Origin: Thermophilibacter provencensis
GTDB taxonomy: Bacteria > Actinomycetota > Coriobacteriia > Coriobacteriales > Atopobiaceae
DNA length: 64,000 nt
Assembly: GCF_900128445.1 (NCBI RefSeq)
Contig: NZ_LT671417.1
Coordinates: forward strand, 1,933,201-1,997,200
Direction of reading: 5' to 3'
The position numbers and the translations under genes were made by a program. The notes beneath the pieces were generated by a model. That model was given only the letters and a program-made list of their open reading frames with translations. It had not been told where the DNA came from and searched no databases. Shown piece after piece: positions 27,971 to 36,126 of this stretch (position 1 is its first letter; each line of letters opens with the position of its first letter).

Positions 27971-28945
27971 ATGCGCACCCTCATCATCCACAACCCGAAG
28001 TCCGGCTTCGGGTCGGACGCCGTCTTCCAGTTCGAGCGAGCGCTCGTGCGGGCGGGCGACGAATGCGTCCTCAGGGTCCTCGAGGAGGACTTCGAGGCGA
28101 GCGTGACCTGCCGCGACGCCGAGCGCTTCGACGTGGTCGTCGCCTCGGGCGGCGACGGCACCGTCGCGGCCCTCCTCCACGCCCTCGCCGGGACGGACGT
28201 CCCGGTCTGCGTCTTCCCCTCGGGGACCGCCAACCTGCTCGCCGCCAACATCGGCAACGCCCCCGAGCCCTCGGCGCTCGCCCGTGCATGCCGCAAGGGG
28301 AAGACGGCCGCCGTCGACCTCGGGGAGATCTCCTGGGAGGGCGAGCGCGGCGCGCGCGGGACGCGCGGCTTCGCCCTCATGTCGGGAACGGGCTTCGACG
28401 CGCAGCTCATGCAGGCCGCCCTCCCCAACAAGGCGATCATGGGGCAGGCGGCCTACTTCGCGGCCGCGCTCTCCAACCCCCGCCCGACGGTCGAGCGCTT
28501 CCGCATCACCGTGGACGGCGAAGTGCACGAGCGCGAGGGGATCACCTGCCTCGTTGCCAACAACGCCATGATCCAGGGGGACATCGAGCTCATCCCCGAC
28601 TGCCGGATGGACGACGGCCTGCTCGACGTGATCGTGGCGGAGACCTCCGACGCCGCCCAGCTCCTGAAGCCCCTCGCCTTCGGCCTCATGGACCGCACCG
28701 GGAAGGTGATGGGCCGCCCGCACCTCGAGAGCTTCCGCGGGAAGGAGATTCGCGTCGAGGTCGACCGACCCGTCGCGCTCGAGGTCGACGGCGACGTGAT
28801 TCCGGGCCTCGTGACCTCCTACGACGCGCGCGTGCTCCCCGGCACGGCGCGCATCGTCGTCGACGCGATGGGCCCCTACGCGAGCGGGGACGACGGCCCG
28901 AGCCGCTTCGGCGGCTCCGACGTCATCGCCTACCCCGACGCGTAG
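27971..28945 (+). CDS. Diacylglycerol kinase-family lipid kinase
   Basis: A 324-residue DAGK/YegS-type kinase. IIHNPKSGFG opens the fold; VVASGGDGTVAALLHALAG is the nucleotide loop and VFPSGTANLLAANIG the second conserved motif. It probably phosphorylates diacylglycerol or a related lipid at the membrane. GGGGAGGAGACCG precedes the ATG. Confidence 0.92.
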   Translation: MRTLIIHNPKSGFGSDAVFQFERALVRAGDECVLRVLEEDFEASVTCRDAERFDVVVASGGDGTVAALLHALAGTDVPVCVFPSGTANLLAANIGNAPEPSALARACRKGKTAAVDLGEISWEGERGARGTRGFALMSGTGFDAQLMQAALPNKAIMGQAAYFAAALSNPRPTVERFRITVDGEVHEREGITCLVANNAMIQGDIELIPDCRMDDGLLDVIVAETSDAAQLLKPLAFGLMDRTGKVMGRPHLESFRGKEIRVEVDRPVALEVDGDVIPGLVTSYDARVLPGTARIVVDAMGPYASGDDGPSRFGGSDVIAYPDA

Positions 28946-28964
28946 CGCCGTCGAGGGGCCGCCC

Positions 28965-29282
28965 CTAGCCCAGGCCGAGCGCGGCGAGCGGCGCGTAGGC
29001 GACCATGCCGGTGACCGCACACCAGATGAGCGAGCCCGTTCTTCTCGCCACGAGCGCGACGACGGCCGCCGCGAGAAGCGGCGCCGCCCGAAGCGGGGCG
29101 GTCGGGTCGAAGAGGTCGTTTGCCACGAGCGCCGCGAACGCGGCGGGCGGGATGAGCGCGAGCGCCTCCGCGGCGCGCGGCGCGAGCGGCCGCCCCTTCA
29201 GCGCGAGGAGCGGGAGGCAGCGGCAGGCGAGCATCACGACGAGCACGCACCCGTAGAAGACGAGAAAGTCCGAGCCGCTCAC
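28965..29282 (-). CDS. azlD: Branched-chain amino-acid exporter subunit AzlD
   Basis: A 105-residue hydrophobic protein with about four spans; LPLLALKGRPLAPRAAEALALIPPAAFAAL is AzlD-like in composition and order. The GTG start overlaps the azlC stop (GTGA). With AzlC it forms a LIV-E type exporter. Confidence 0.85.
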   Translation of the reverse strand: MSGSDFLVFYGCVLVVMLACRCLPLLALKGRPLAPRAAEALALIPPAAFAALVANDLFDPTAPLRAAPLLAAAVVALVARRTGSLIWCAVTGMVAYAPLAALGLG

Positions 29283-29974
29283 CGCGCGTCCCTCCCCCGC
29301 GCGAAGGCGTCGGCGACGAGCCCGGCCGCGACGCCCGCAATCGCCCCGAAGAAGACGGAGAGCGACCCCGCCCCGAGCAGCTTGAGCGCCACGACGGCCG
29401 CCGCCGCGACGAGGGCCGCGGCGGCCGTGCGCGCGACCCAGCGCTGACCCGCGAGCAGGCAGACGAAGATGGACGTCATGGCGAACGACATGACGGCGGT
29501 GGGGATGGCGAGCGCCGGCCCCACGGCGGCGCCGAGCGCGTTCGCGGCGGCCCAGGACAGCATGCTCATCAGGTTGACGAGCGTCGCCCGAGCCGGCGTC
29601 CACGCGTCGTCGGATACGAAGCGGTCGAGGTTGACGCCGAAGCTCTCGTCGGTCACGGTGGCGGCGAAGAGCGCGGCGAGGGGCCGCGGGGCGGACGAGA
29701 CGTGCGGGGCGAGCGCGGCGGCATAGAGGGTCTGCCGGGCGCTCAGCAGCGAGACGCTCGCCACCATCGCGGCGACGGGGGTCCCCGCCAGAGCGAGCGA
29801 CGACATCATGAACTGCCCGGCACCCGAGTAGAAGGTCGCAGAGACCACGAAGGCCCAGAGGGGCGAGACGCCGACCTCAGCCTCCATGACGCCGCAGGGG
29901 ATGCCGATGGTGAGGTAGCCCAGCATGACGGGGAGCGCCACGCTCGCGGCGGCGCGCAGGTCGGAGCGGTCCAT
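29279..29974 (-). CDS. azlC: Branched-chain amino-acid exporter subunit AzlC
   Basis: A 231-residue membrane protein with six or seven spans. LGYLTIGIPCGVMEAEVG, FYSGAGQFMMSSLALAG and the loop TDESFGVNL are characteristic. Coupled to azlD. It lies a few bases downstream of the Gfo/Idh gene and may share its transcript. Confidence 0.92.
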   Translation of the reverse strand: MDRSDLRAAASVALPVMLGYLTIGIPCGVMEAEVGVSPLWAFVVSATFYSGAGQFMMSSLALAGTPVAAMVASVSLLSARQTLYAAALAPHVSSAPRPLAALFAATVTDESFGVNLDRFVSDDAWTPARATLVNLMSMLSWAAANALGAAVGPALAIPTAVMSFAMTSIFVCLLAGQRWVARTAAAALVAAAAVVALKLLGAGSLSVFFGAIAGVAAGLVADAFARGRDAR

Positions 29975-29985
29975 CCGTGACGCCC

Positions 29986-31047
29986 TCAGCGGAGGTCCGC
30001 CGGGAAGCGCACGCCGGCCTGACGGCGGACCTCGTCCATCACGGCGAGCGACTCGAGCGTCACGCGCTCGAAGCGCTCCCGCGCCGCGAGCGCCGCCGCG
30101 TCGCCGCGAGCCGCGGCCACGAAGTCGGCGAGCTCGCAGACCATGTCGTTCTCGGGCACCTCGACCTCGACGGGGGCCATCTCGGCCTGCTCGACGCGGA
30201 AGACCTGGCCCGAGGCGGCGCACTCGTGGAGCCACAGGCGCTCGGGCCCGGAGGTGGGCTCCCAGACGAGCGTGCCGCGCTCGCCCTCGACCTGGGAGGG
30301 CAGCATGCCGTCGCTCGCCTTCCCGTACGAGAGGCTCACGACCTTGTCCGCGTACCCGAGGATGACCTCCCCCGCGAGGTCGATCGTCGAGCAGGGGTCC
30401 CCCTCGGGGCAGCCTGGGACCGGGGCCGTGACGGAGAGCGCGCGCACCTCGTCGGGCCGCCCGAAGAGCGCGATCGCGGGCTCGACGCAGTAGACGCCGA
30501 TGTCCATGAGGGCACCCGCCGAGAGCGCGGGGTCGAAGATGTTGACGCGCTCGCCGGCGAGCAGGCGCGGCATGCGCGAGGAGACCTTCGAGAAGCGCAG
30601 GGACGCGAGCCGCACGGGGCCGAGCCCCTCGGAGACGATGCGCTCGATGACGCCGAAGCTGGGGGTGTGGAGGTTGCGCGTCGCCTCGAGCGCCACCACG
30701 CCGGCGGCGCGGGCGGCGTCGAAGACCTCGCGGGCCTCGCGCTCGTTCGACGCGAGCGACTTCTCGACGAGCACGTGCTTGCCCCCGGCGATGAGCCTGA
30801 GCGCCTGTCCCGCGTGCAGCGCGTTGGGGCTCGCGACATAGACGGCGTCGACCTCGGCGCTTTCCGCGAGCGCGTCGAGGTCGTCGAAGAAGAGCCGCGC
30901 GCCGCGCGGCCCGCCGAAGGAGCGCGCCCGCTCGAGGTCGCGCGAGTAGGAGCCGACGAGCGCGGCGCCGTCATACGCGGCGAGCGCGTCGCAGAAGCGC
31001 GCGCATATGCCGCTCGTCCCTATCGTCGCAATGCGGAGGTCACCCAC
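29986..31047 (-). CDS. Gfo/Idh/MocA family oxidoreductase
   Basis: A 353-residue NAD(P)-dependent oxidoreductase. The Rossmann motif is IATIGTSGICARF; GKHVLVEKSLASNEREA holds the family's EKP-like motif as EKS, with Ser replacing the usual Pro. ALMDIGVYCVEPAIALFG is the typical C-terminal-domain start. Substrate is unknown. GTG start at 31047 follows AAGGGGAGCGAC. Confidence 0.88.
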   Translation of the reverse strand: MGDLRIATIGTSGICARFCDALAAYDGAALVGSYSRDLERARSFGGPRGARLFFDDLDALAESAEVDAVYVASPNALHAGQALRLIAGGKHVLVEKSLASNEREAREVFDAARAAGVVALEATRNLHTPSFGVIERIVSEGLGPVRLASLRFSKVSSRMPRLLAGERVNIFDPALSAGALMDIGVYCVEPAIALFGRPDEVRALSVTAPVPGCPEGDPCSTIDLAGEVILGYADKVVSLSYGKASDGMLPSQVEGERGTLVWEPTSGPERLWLHECAASGQVFRVEQAEMAPVEVEVPENDMVCELADFVAAARGDAAALAARERFERVTLESLAVMDEVRRQAGVRFPADLR

Positions 31048-31148
31048 GTCGCTCCCCTTCCGTCGCGCGTCCCGCGGTACGCAGTCGATTGTACACTCCG
31101 ACCACGCGCCCGGGTTTCTCGCGCCCCGCGCCCCCGAGGACTGCTAAG

Positions 31149-31169
31149 GTCTTGTCTCGGACACAAGAC
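31149..31169. promoter_or_regulatory. Operator-like inverted repeat before the thioesterase gene
   Basis: GTCTTGT and ACAAGAC form an inverted repeat (GTCTTGTCTCGG-ACACAAGAC) ending about 14 bases before the start codon. Position and symmetry suggest a repressor site for a lipid-synthesis gene; the regulator is unknown. Confidence 0.45.
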
Positions 31170-31182
31170 AAGGAGGGCAAGG

Positions 31183-31899
31183 ATGTACTCGTTCGAGGGT
31201 CGCGTCCGCTACAGCGAGTGCGACGACACGGGGCGCCTCTCGCTCGTCTCGCTCATGAACTACTTCCAGGACTGCTCGACCTTCCAGTCCGAGAGCCTGG
31301 GGCTCGGGATCACGCGCCTCGCCGAGGAGCACCTCGCGTGGGTACTCGCCCTCTGGAGGATCGAGATCGACGAGCTCCCGCCCTTCGGCGCCCCGGTCGA
31401 GGTCTCGACATGGTGCTACGAGATGACGCGCGCCCACGCCAGGAGAAACTTCGAGCTGCGCTCCCCGGACGGCCGCTCGTTCGCGCGGGCCGACTCGCAG
31501 TGGCTCGTGTTCGACGTCGATCGCGGGCGAGCGACGCACGTCCCCGCCGACCAGCTCGTCTACGTCTCGCCCGAGCCCCCGCTCGAGATGGGGCCGCTCG
31601 ACCGGCATCTCCGCGCCGAGGGCAAGGGCACGCCCTGCGCGCCGATCGTCGTGGGCGCGCGCAGCATCGACACCAACCATCACGTCAACAACGCCCAGTA
31701 CGTGCTCTTTGCCGAGGACGCCCTCGTCGGGCTCGGCAGGCGCGTCCGCCCGAGGGCGCTCTCGGTGCTCTATCGCGCGCAGGCGCACCTCGGGGACGTC
31801 GTCACCCCCGTCGCCCACGAGCGCGCCGACGGCTGGGACGTTGACCTCACCGACGAGGCGGGCGCGAGCTACGCGCTCGTCAGGTTCCAGGAACGCTAG
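31183..31899 (+). CDS. Acyl-[acyl-carrier-protein] thioesterase
   Basis: A 238-residue double hot-dog thioesterase that releases fatty acids from ACP. The first half begins YSFEGRVRYSECDDTGRLSL, and DTNHHVNNAQYVLFAEDAL (about residues 162-180) holds the Asn/His catalytic region typical of the FatA/FatB family. AAGGAGGGCAAGG supports ATG at 31183. The Nudix gene follows after 8 bases. Confidence 0.92.
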   Translation: MYSFEGRVRYSECDDTGRLSLVSLMNYFQDCSTFQSESLGLGITRLAEEHLAWVLALWRIEIDELPPFGAPVEVSTWCYEMTRAHARRNFELRSPDGRSFARADSQWLVFDVDRGRATHVPADQLVYVSPEPPLEMGPLDRHLRAEGKGTPCAPIVVGARSIDTNHHVNNAQYVLFAEDALVGLGRRVRPRALSVLYRAQAHLGDVVTPVAHERADGWDVDLTDEAGASYALVRFQER

Positions 31900-31907
31900 G
31901 AGGACCG

Positions 31908-32339
31908 ATGGACGACAAGAACGTTGTGCGCGTCGCGGCAGGCATCATCCACCGAGACGGCCGAATTCTCGCCGCGCACCGCGCGGACGGGACGCTGCCC
32001 GGGGGCTGGGAGCTTCCCGGCGGCAAGATCGAGCAGGGCGAGAGCGCGGTCGAGGCGCTCAAGCGCGAGGTCGAGGAGGAGCTCGGGTGCTCGGTGCGCG
32101 CGGCGTGGCCCTACGACACCGTGGAGTACGACTACCCGGACTTCCACCTCTCGATGGACTGCCTCGTCTGCACGCTCGAGGAGGGATCGGAGCCGGTCGT
32201 TGCCGACGCGTCCCACGACGAGCTGCGCTGGCTCGCGCGCGGCGAGCTGCTCGACGTTGAGTGGCTCCCCGCCGACGTGGCGCTCGCGGGCTCGCTCACG
32301 TACTACTGGGACGAGGCCCTCTCGGACCAGATGCTCTGA
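31908..32339 (+). CDS. Nudix hydrolase, MutT-like
   Basis: A 143-residue Nudix enzyme. The box GGKIEQGESAVEALKREVEE-ELG is complete with the catalytic glutamates. Size and the WELPGGK lead-in resemble 8-oxo-dGTP diphosphatase MutT. GGAGGACCG precedes the ATG, and it is 8 bases after the thioesterase gene, probably one transcript. Confidence 0.93.
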   Translation: MDDKNVVRVAAGIIHRDGRILAAHRADGTLPGGWELPGGKIEQGESAVEALKREVEEELGCSVRAAWPYDTVEYDYPDFHLSMDCLVCTLEEGSEPVVADASHDELRWLARGELLDVEWLPADVALAGSLTYYWDEALSDQML

Positions 32340-32399
32340 CGCCAGGCCGAGGTTGCCCGCGGGGCTGCTATGATGGGGCGATACGACGAGAGGAGCGCC

Positions 32400-32714
32400 G
32401 TGAACGAACACACCGACGAGACGGGGCTCGTGCCCGAGTCGCCCGTCATCGAGAGCGCGAGCGGGACCACGGACCCCCGCAACTCCGAGTCCGGGCCGAC
32501 CGCCTACGTCGTGTTCGGCGTGGTCGTCGGCCTGCTCGTCCTTCTCGCCATGAGCATCTCGAGCTGCACCGCGGCGCTGGGCTCCATCGCGAGCAGCTCG
32601 TACCTGTGGGAGGACGAGGGGTACGACGACGCCTGGGACGAGGGCTTCGGGACCGAGTGGCCCTGGGCCGAGGAGGACTACGGCATGACCCTCGAGAGCC
32701 CCTACGACGCCTAG
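32400..32714 (+). CDS. Hypothetical single-span membrane protein
   Basis: A 104-residue protein with an acidic N-terminus, one hydrophobic segment (about residues 36-58, VVFGVVVGLLVLLAMSISS) and a strongly acidic, aromatic-rich tail (Asp/Glu/Trp/Tyr). GTG at 32400 follows GAGGAG. I do not recognise a family. It precedes thyA by about 50 bases on the same strand. Confidence 0.6.
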   Translation: MNEHTDETGLVPESPVIESASGTTDPRNSESGPTAYVVFGVVVGLLVLLAMSISSCTAALGSIASSSYLWEDEGYDDAWDEGFGTEWPWAEEDYGMTLESPYDA

Positions 32715-32766
32715 CGGACGTGGCCAGCAGGACTCAGACCCGCGAGACGGGACGGAAGGGAGCGCC

Positions 32767-33618
32767 ATGAGCAAGGCAGACGAGATCTTCGTCTCCATGT
32801 GCTCGGACATCATCGAGCACGGCACCACCACCACCGAGGGCCAGAGGGTCCGTCCGCGCTGGGAGGACGGCTCGCCTGCCTACACGATCAAGCGGTTCGG
32901 CGTGTGCAACCGCTACGACCTGCGCGAGGAGTTCCCCGCGCTCACCCTGCGGCGCACGGCGCTCAAGTCCGCGATGGACGAGGTGCTCTGGATCTACCAG
33001 CGCAAGTCCAACAACATCCACGACCTCAAGCCCCACATCTGGGACGAGTGGGCGGACGAGACCGGCTCGATCGGCAAGGCGTACGGGTACCAGGTGGGCG
33101 TGAAGTCCCACTACCCCGACGGCGACTTCGACCAGATGGACCGCGTCCTCAAGGACCTGCGCGAGAACCCCTACTCGCGCCGCATCATGACGAACCTCTA
33201 CACCTTCGCCGACCTCTCCGAGATGAACCTCTACCCCTGCGCCTACAACGCGATCTACAACGTGACGCAGGAGCCGGGCGAAGAGCGGCCCACGCTGAAC
33301 ATGGTGCTCGTCCAGCGCAGCCAGGACGTGCTCGCGGCCAACAACTGGAACGTCTGCCAGTACGCGATCCTGCTCATGATGGTGGCCCAGGTCTCGAACA
33401 TGAATGCGGGCGAGCTCGTCCACATGATCGCCGATGCCCACATCTACGACCGCCACGTGGACGTCGTGCGCGAGCTCATCTCTCGGCCAACGTACCCCGC
33501 CCCCACCGTGCGCCTCAACCCTGACGTCACGGACTTCTACGACTTCACGACCGACGACCTGATCGTCGAGAACTACGAGCACGGCCCGCAGGTAAAGAAC
33601 ATCCCGATCGCGGTCTGA
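32767..33618 (+). CDS. thyA: Thymidylate synthase, B. subtilis ThyA-like type
   Basis: Makes dTMP from dUMP with methylene-THF, 283 residues. HIWDEWADETGSIGKAYGYQ, SRRIMTNLY, the catalytic Cys in LYPCAYNAIY, QRSQDVLAANNWNVCQYAIL and DFYDFTTDDLIVENYEHG are present. The Cys context (PCAY, not PCH) and the last motif resemble B. subtilis ThyA more than the E. coli type. NNWN replaces the more common PFN. folA follows after two palindromes, a common pairing because ThyA produces the dihydrofolate that FolA reduces. Confidence 0.95.
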   Translation: MSKADEIFVSMCSDIIEHGTTTTEGQRVRPRWEDGSPAYTIKRFGVCNRYDLREEFPALTLRRTALKSAMDEVLWIYQRKSNNIHDLKPHIWDEWADETGSIGKAYGYQVGVKSHYPDGDFDQMDRVLKDLRENPYSRRIMTNLYTFADLSEMNLYPCAYNAIYNVTQEPGEERPTLNMVLVQRSQDVLAANNWNVCQYAILLMMVAQVSNMNAGELVHMIADAHIYDRHVDVVRELISRPTYPAPTVRLNPDVTDFYDFTTDDLIVENYEHGPQVKNIPIAV

Positions 33619-33624
33619 CCGTCC

Positions 33625-33724
33625 GGCGGGAGGGGAGAAGGACAATGCCCCGGCGCTCAGACAGCTTGCCGCAGAGGGCGCGGCAAGAACTCGCGGCGGG
33701 ACAATGTCCTTCTCCCCTCCCGCC
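33625..33724. repeat. Palindrome cassette with shared 54-base core (copy A)
   Basis: Perfect 20-bp arms (33625-33644 and 33705-33724) enclose a 60-base loop. Loop bases 33648-33701 match 49119-49172 at about 45 of 54 positions with no gaps, including the internal hairpin TTGCCGC/GCGGCAA, while the arms differ between loci. The arms contain one-mismatch versions of the GGCGAGAAGGAC 12-mer. Confidence 0.85.
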
Positions 33725-33743
33725 TGCGTTTCTCCGAGCTGAT

Positions 33744-33831
33744 GGCCCGGCATGTCGTCCCGCGCGCAGTTCTGCAGCCGGACGTCCTACGCCCGGCGAA
33801 GCTGTCTGAGCACGGGGCGACATGCCGGGCC
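33744..33831. repeat. Second palindrome between thyA and folA
   Basis: Perfect 14-bp arms GGCCCGGCATGTCG (33744-33757) and complement (33818-33831). The 60-base loop ends with AAGCTGTCTGAGC, which is the reverse complement of part of the neighbouring cassette core, so the two are related in inverted orientation. Confidence 0.75.
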
Positions 33832-33856
33832 AACCCCTCACAGAAAGGTTTGAAAG

Positions 33857-34354
33857 ATGAGCTGCAAGCTGAGTGCGATCGTGGCGGTATGCGACGACTG
33901 GGGCATTGGGCTCGATGGTGGGATGGTCGTGGAGAACCGCGAGGACATGAGGCACTTCGTGGCCTGCACGACGGGACACCCCGTCATCATGGGCCGGCGC
34001 ACGCTCGAGAGCTTCCCCGGGGGGCGTCCGCTCAAGAACCGACGCAACGTGGTGCTCACGCGCGACGCGTCCTTCTCGACTGCGGGCGTTGAGGTCGTGC
34101 ACTCAGTCGATGAGGCACTTGATGCCGTCGCCGACGAGGGCGAGGCGTGGGTCATCGGCGGCGGGCAGGTGTACGGGCTGCTCCTCCCCCATTGCTCTGA
34201 GGCCGTCGTGACGCGAAATCACTGCGTCCGGCCCAGCGACACGTTCTTCCCCGACCTCGACGCGCGCCCCGACTGGGAGCTCGCCGAGGTGCGCGACGGA
34301 GGCGTCACGCCCGACGGCGTCCCGTTCGACTTCGCGACCTACCGCAGGCTCTGA
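33857..34354 (+). CDS. folA: Dihydrofolate reductase
   Basis: Reduces dihydrofolate to THF, 165 residues. SAIVAVCDDWGIGLDGGM opens the fold, Asp in ENREDMRHFVACT is the catalytic acid, HPVIMGRRTLESFPGGRPL the NADPH-binding segment and VIGGGQVYGLLLPH the Gly-rich loop. The usual LPW before the catalytic acid is replaced (MVVEN), a divergence that could affect antifolate binding. AGAAAGG precedes the ATG. Confidence 0.95.
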   Translation: MSCKLSAIVAVCDDWGIGLDGGMVVENREDMRHFVACTTGHPVIMGRRTLESFPGGRPLKNRRNVVLTRDASFSTAGVEVVHSVDEALDAVADEGEAWVIGGGQVYGLLLPHCSEAVVTRNHCVRPSDTFFPDLDARPDWELAEVRDGGVTPDGVPFDFATYRRL

Positions 34355-34475
34355 TTGTCGGTGTTTTTTGCCCGACCTGCTCCGTAGCGCTCGTTTCGGG
34401 GGTTAAGGAGCCCCAGCTAGAGAGCGGGGCGCTTATGCGGCTACTCGCCCGCCTCTTCAAAAATCACCGACAATC
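34353..34475. repeat. Widely spaced inverted repeat at the folA 3' end
   Basis: GATTGTCGGTG (34353-34363, overlapping the folA stop codon) is repeated inverted at 34465-34475. Between them are T6 and A5 runs and a smaller GGGG/CCCC hairpin. It lies between convergent genes and could terminate both. Confidence 0.65.
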
Positions 34476-34476
34476 G

Positions 34477-35139
34477 TCAGGACTGCTGCGCTACGAGCCC
34501 GGAGAGGACGTCCGAGCCGCCGTAGAGGGCGGAGAAGAACGCGGCGTCGCCAGCGACCTGCGGGATCCAGGCCCCCTCGTTGTCTCTCACGCAGCTCACC
34601 TGTACCGTGGTCGTGACGGGGCTCTCGTTGGCGTCGAGGTGCGCGTAGACGCTGTCGACGAGGTGCGAGAAGAGCGCCGCGCGGCCGCCCTGCGCATAGG
34701 CCGCCTCGGCGTCGGCGGTCTGCGAGAAGGCGGAAAAGTCTGACCCCGCCGACGAGACGGCAGACGAGAGACTCGCGTTGGTGAGCGTGACGCCGACCGT
34801 CGCCGTCCCCGCCGCGGAATCCGCCTGGGCCTCCCCTACCTCATACGTCAGGTTCTTGAGGCAGTGGCGACGCCACTCATCCGCATCGACGCCAAAGCGA
34901 CCGAGGGCCTCCATCGTGGCGGCGTCACCGTAGTCGGCAGCCGGCCAGGCGGCGTCCTCGGGCTCCTCGCCCTCCTCGTTCGGGACCGGCACGACGTAGG
35001 ACGCCATGAGCTCGGCGACCGCGTCCTGCGCCCGCTCCGCGTCCGACCTGAAGGCGCCGAGCGACGCGGCGACGCAGACCCCGGCCACCACAAGAGCGAC
35101 GAGGGCGATGCCGGCCAGGACGAGTCGCTTGTTCCGCAT
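34477..35139 (-). CDS. Hypothetical secreted or membrane-anchored protein
   Basis: 220 residues with a basic start (MRNKR) and one hydrophobic segment (about residues 6-28) without a lipobox, so it is probably a signal anchor. The exported part is acidic, Ala/Ser/Asp-rich with few Cys. No family recognised; overall look is that of small anchored proteins of Gram-positive cell envelopes. GGAAGGAGCC precedes the ATG. Confidence 0.65.
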   Translation of the reverse strand: MRNKRLVLAGIALVALVVAGVCVAASLGAFRSDAERAQDAVAELMASYVVPVPNEEGEEPEDAAWPAADYGDAATMEALGRFGVDADEWRRHCLKNLTYEVGEAQADSAAGTATVGVTLTNASLSSAVSSAGSDFSAFSQTADAEAAYAQGGRAALFSHLVDSVYAHLDANESPVTTTVQVSCVRDNEGAWIPQVAGDAAFFSALYGGSDVLSGLVAQQS

Positions 35140-35262
35140 GGGGCTCCTTCCGCGTAACTATCCGCATATCAGCTTAGCCCATGCCAGCGGGGCGCGTCGA
35201 GGCGGACGGCCGATTTGTGACGGCAACCGAAAAACCCAGACGTCATCCCCAGCCACAGAGAA

Positions 35263-35290
35263 GGGCCCGCCAGCCGGAGCTGACGGGCCC
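35263..35290 (-). terminator. Terminator after the kinase-like gene
   Basis: GGGCCCGTCAGC pairs with GCTGGCGGGCCC on the minus strand, followed by a weak TTCTC tract. Confidence 0.6.
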
Positions 35291-35313
35291 GAAGCGGTGC
35301 GTGTGACGAGCCG

Positions 35314-36087
35314 CTAGTCGATGTCGAGCGCGGCGTCGACCTGGCTGCGGAGGAACTCCTCGGCGTCCTTGCGGCCGCGGGAGAGCTCGGCGGCGGCCAT
35401 GACGGGCACCCAGTAGTGCACCTTCTGCTTGGCGACGTCGGCCTTCTTGGAGAACACGTCGAGGTACTTCTCGGCGTGACCGGCGTGATACATCTTGAAG
35501 AGGATGTAGGTCATCGCCGCGTCGGCCTCGGGCAGGCCGCGGGTGACGTGGGTCCAGTCGCAGGCGTAGAGCGTGCCGTCCTCGGTCACGATGACGTTGG
35601 AGGGGTTGAAGTCGCAGTGGCAGATGGCACGGCCGGAGCCCATGCGGTCGGCACGCATCTGGAGGTCGTAGCGCACGGACGGGTCGAGCTCCTTGACCTT
35701 GCCCACCATGCCGGCGATCTTGGTCTTCTGGTCCTTGAGGAGCTCGGGTGCGGGCGTGTTCTGGATCTCGATCTGGAAGTCCACGAACTGCTCGAGGAGC
35801 CTGTCGTACTCGTCGGTGCCCTCGGCCGCGTCCATGAGGGAGCGCATGGTCACGCCCTCCACGTACTCGGTGGCCAGGGCCCAGGAGCCGTCGGCGACCT
35901 GGGAGACCTCGAGGATCTTGGGCACGCGCACGCCGGCCTCGATGACGCGGGCGATGTTCAGCGCCTCGTTGAAGATGTCGGAGGCCGGCTTCTCGGCCTT
36001 GAACACCTTGATGATGCGGTCGCCGTCAAGGTAGACGGCCTTGTTGTGGCGCTCGACGATGACCTGCTTGCTGTCAGAAAGTTCCAT
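35314..36087 (-). CDS. Aminoglycoside phosphotransferase/choline kinase-like protein
   Basis: 257 residues with a protein-kinase-like fold. YLDGDRIIKVFKAEKPASD carries the nucleotide Lys, ATEYVEGVTM the hinge, ICHCDFNPSNVIV (about residues 155-167) the catalytic HxDxxxxN and ACDWTHV the metal Asp. Substrate is unknown; resistance should not be assumed. It lies 39 bases downstream of adhE on the same strand and has a terminator, so it may be in the adhE transcript. Confidence 0.82.
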   Translation of the reverse strand: MELSDSKQVIVERHNKAVYLDGDRIIKVFKAEKPASDIFNEALNIARVIEAGVRVPKILEVSQVADGSWALATEYVEGVTMRSLMDAAEGTDEYDRLLEQFVDFQIEIQNTPAPELLKDQKTKIAGMVGKVKELDPSVRYDLQMRADRMGSGRAICHCDFNPSNVIVTEDGTLYACDWTHVTRGLPEADAAMTYILFKMYHAGHAEKYLDVFSKKADVAKQKVHYWVPVMAAAELSRGRKDAEEFLRSQVDAALDID

Positions 36088-36126
36088 TGCTGCCTCCTTC
36101 AGGGCAACGAGAAGAACCGGCTGGGA

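Noticed and set aside
34477-35139. Lipoprotein assignment for the anchored hypothetical protein
   Set aside because: The hydrophobic segment lacks a convincing lipobox Cys; the Cys within the helix (GVCVAAS) is poorly placed.
35314-36087. Aminoglycoside resistance gene
   Set aside because: Only the general kinase fold is supported; residues specific to known resistance enzymes are not evident and the context is metabolic.
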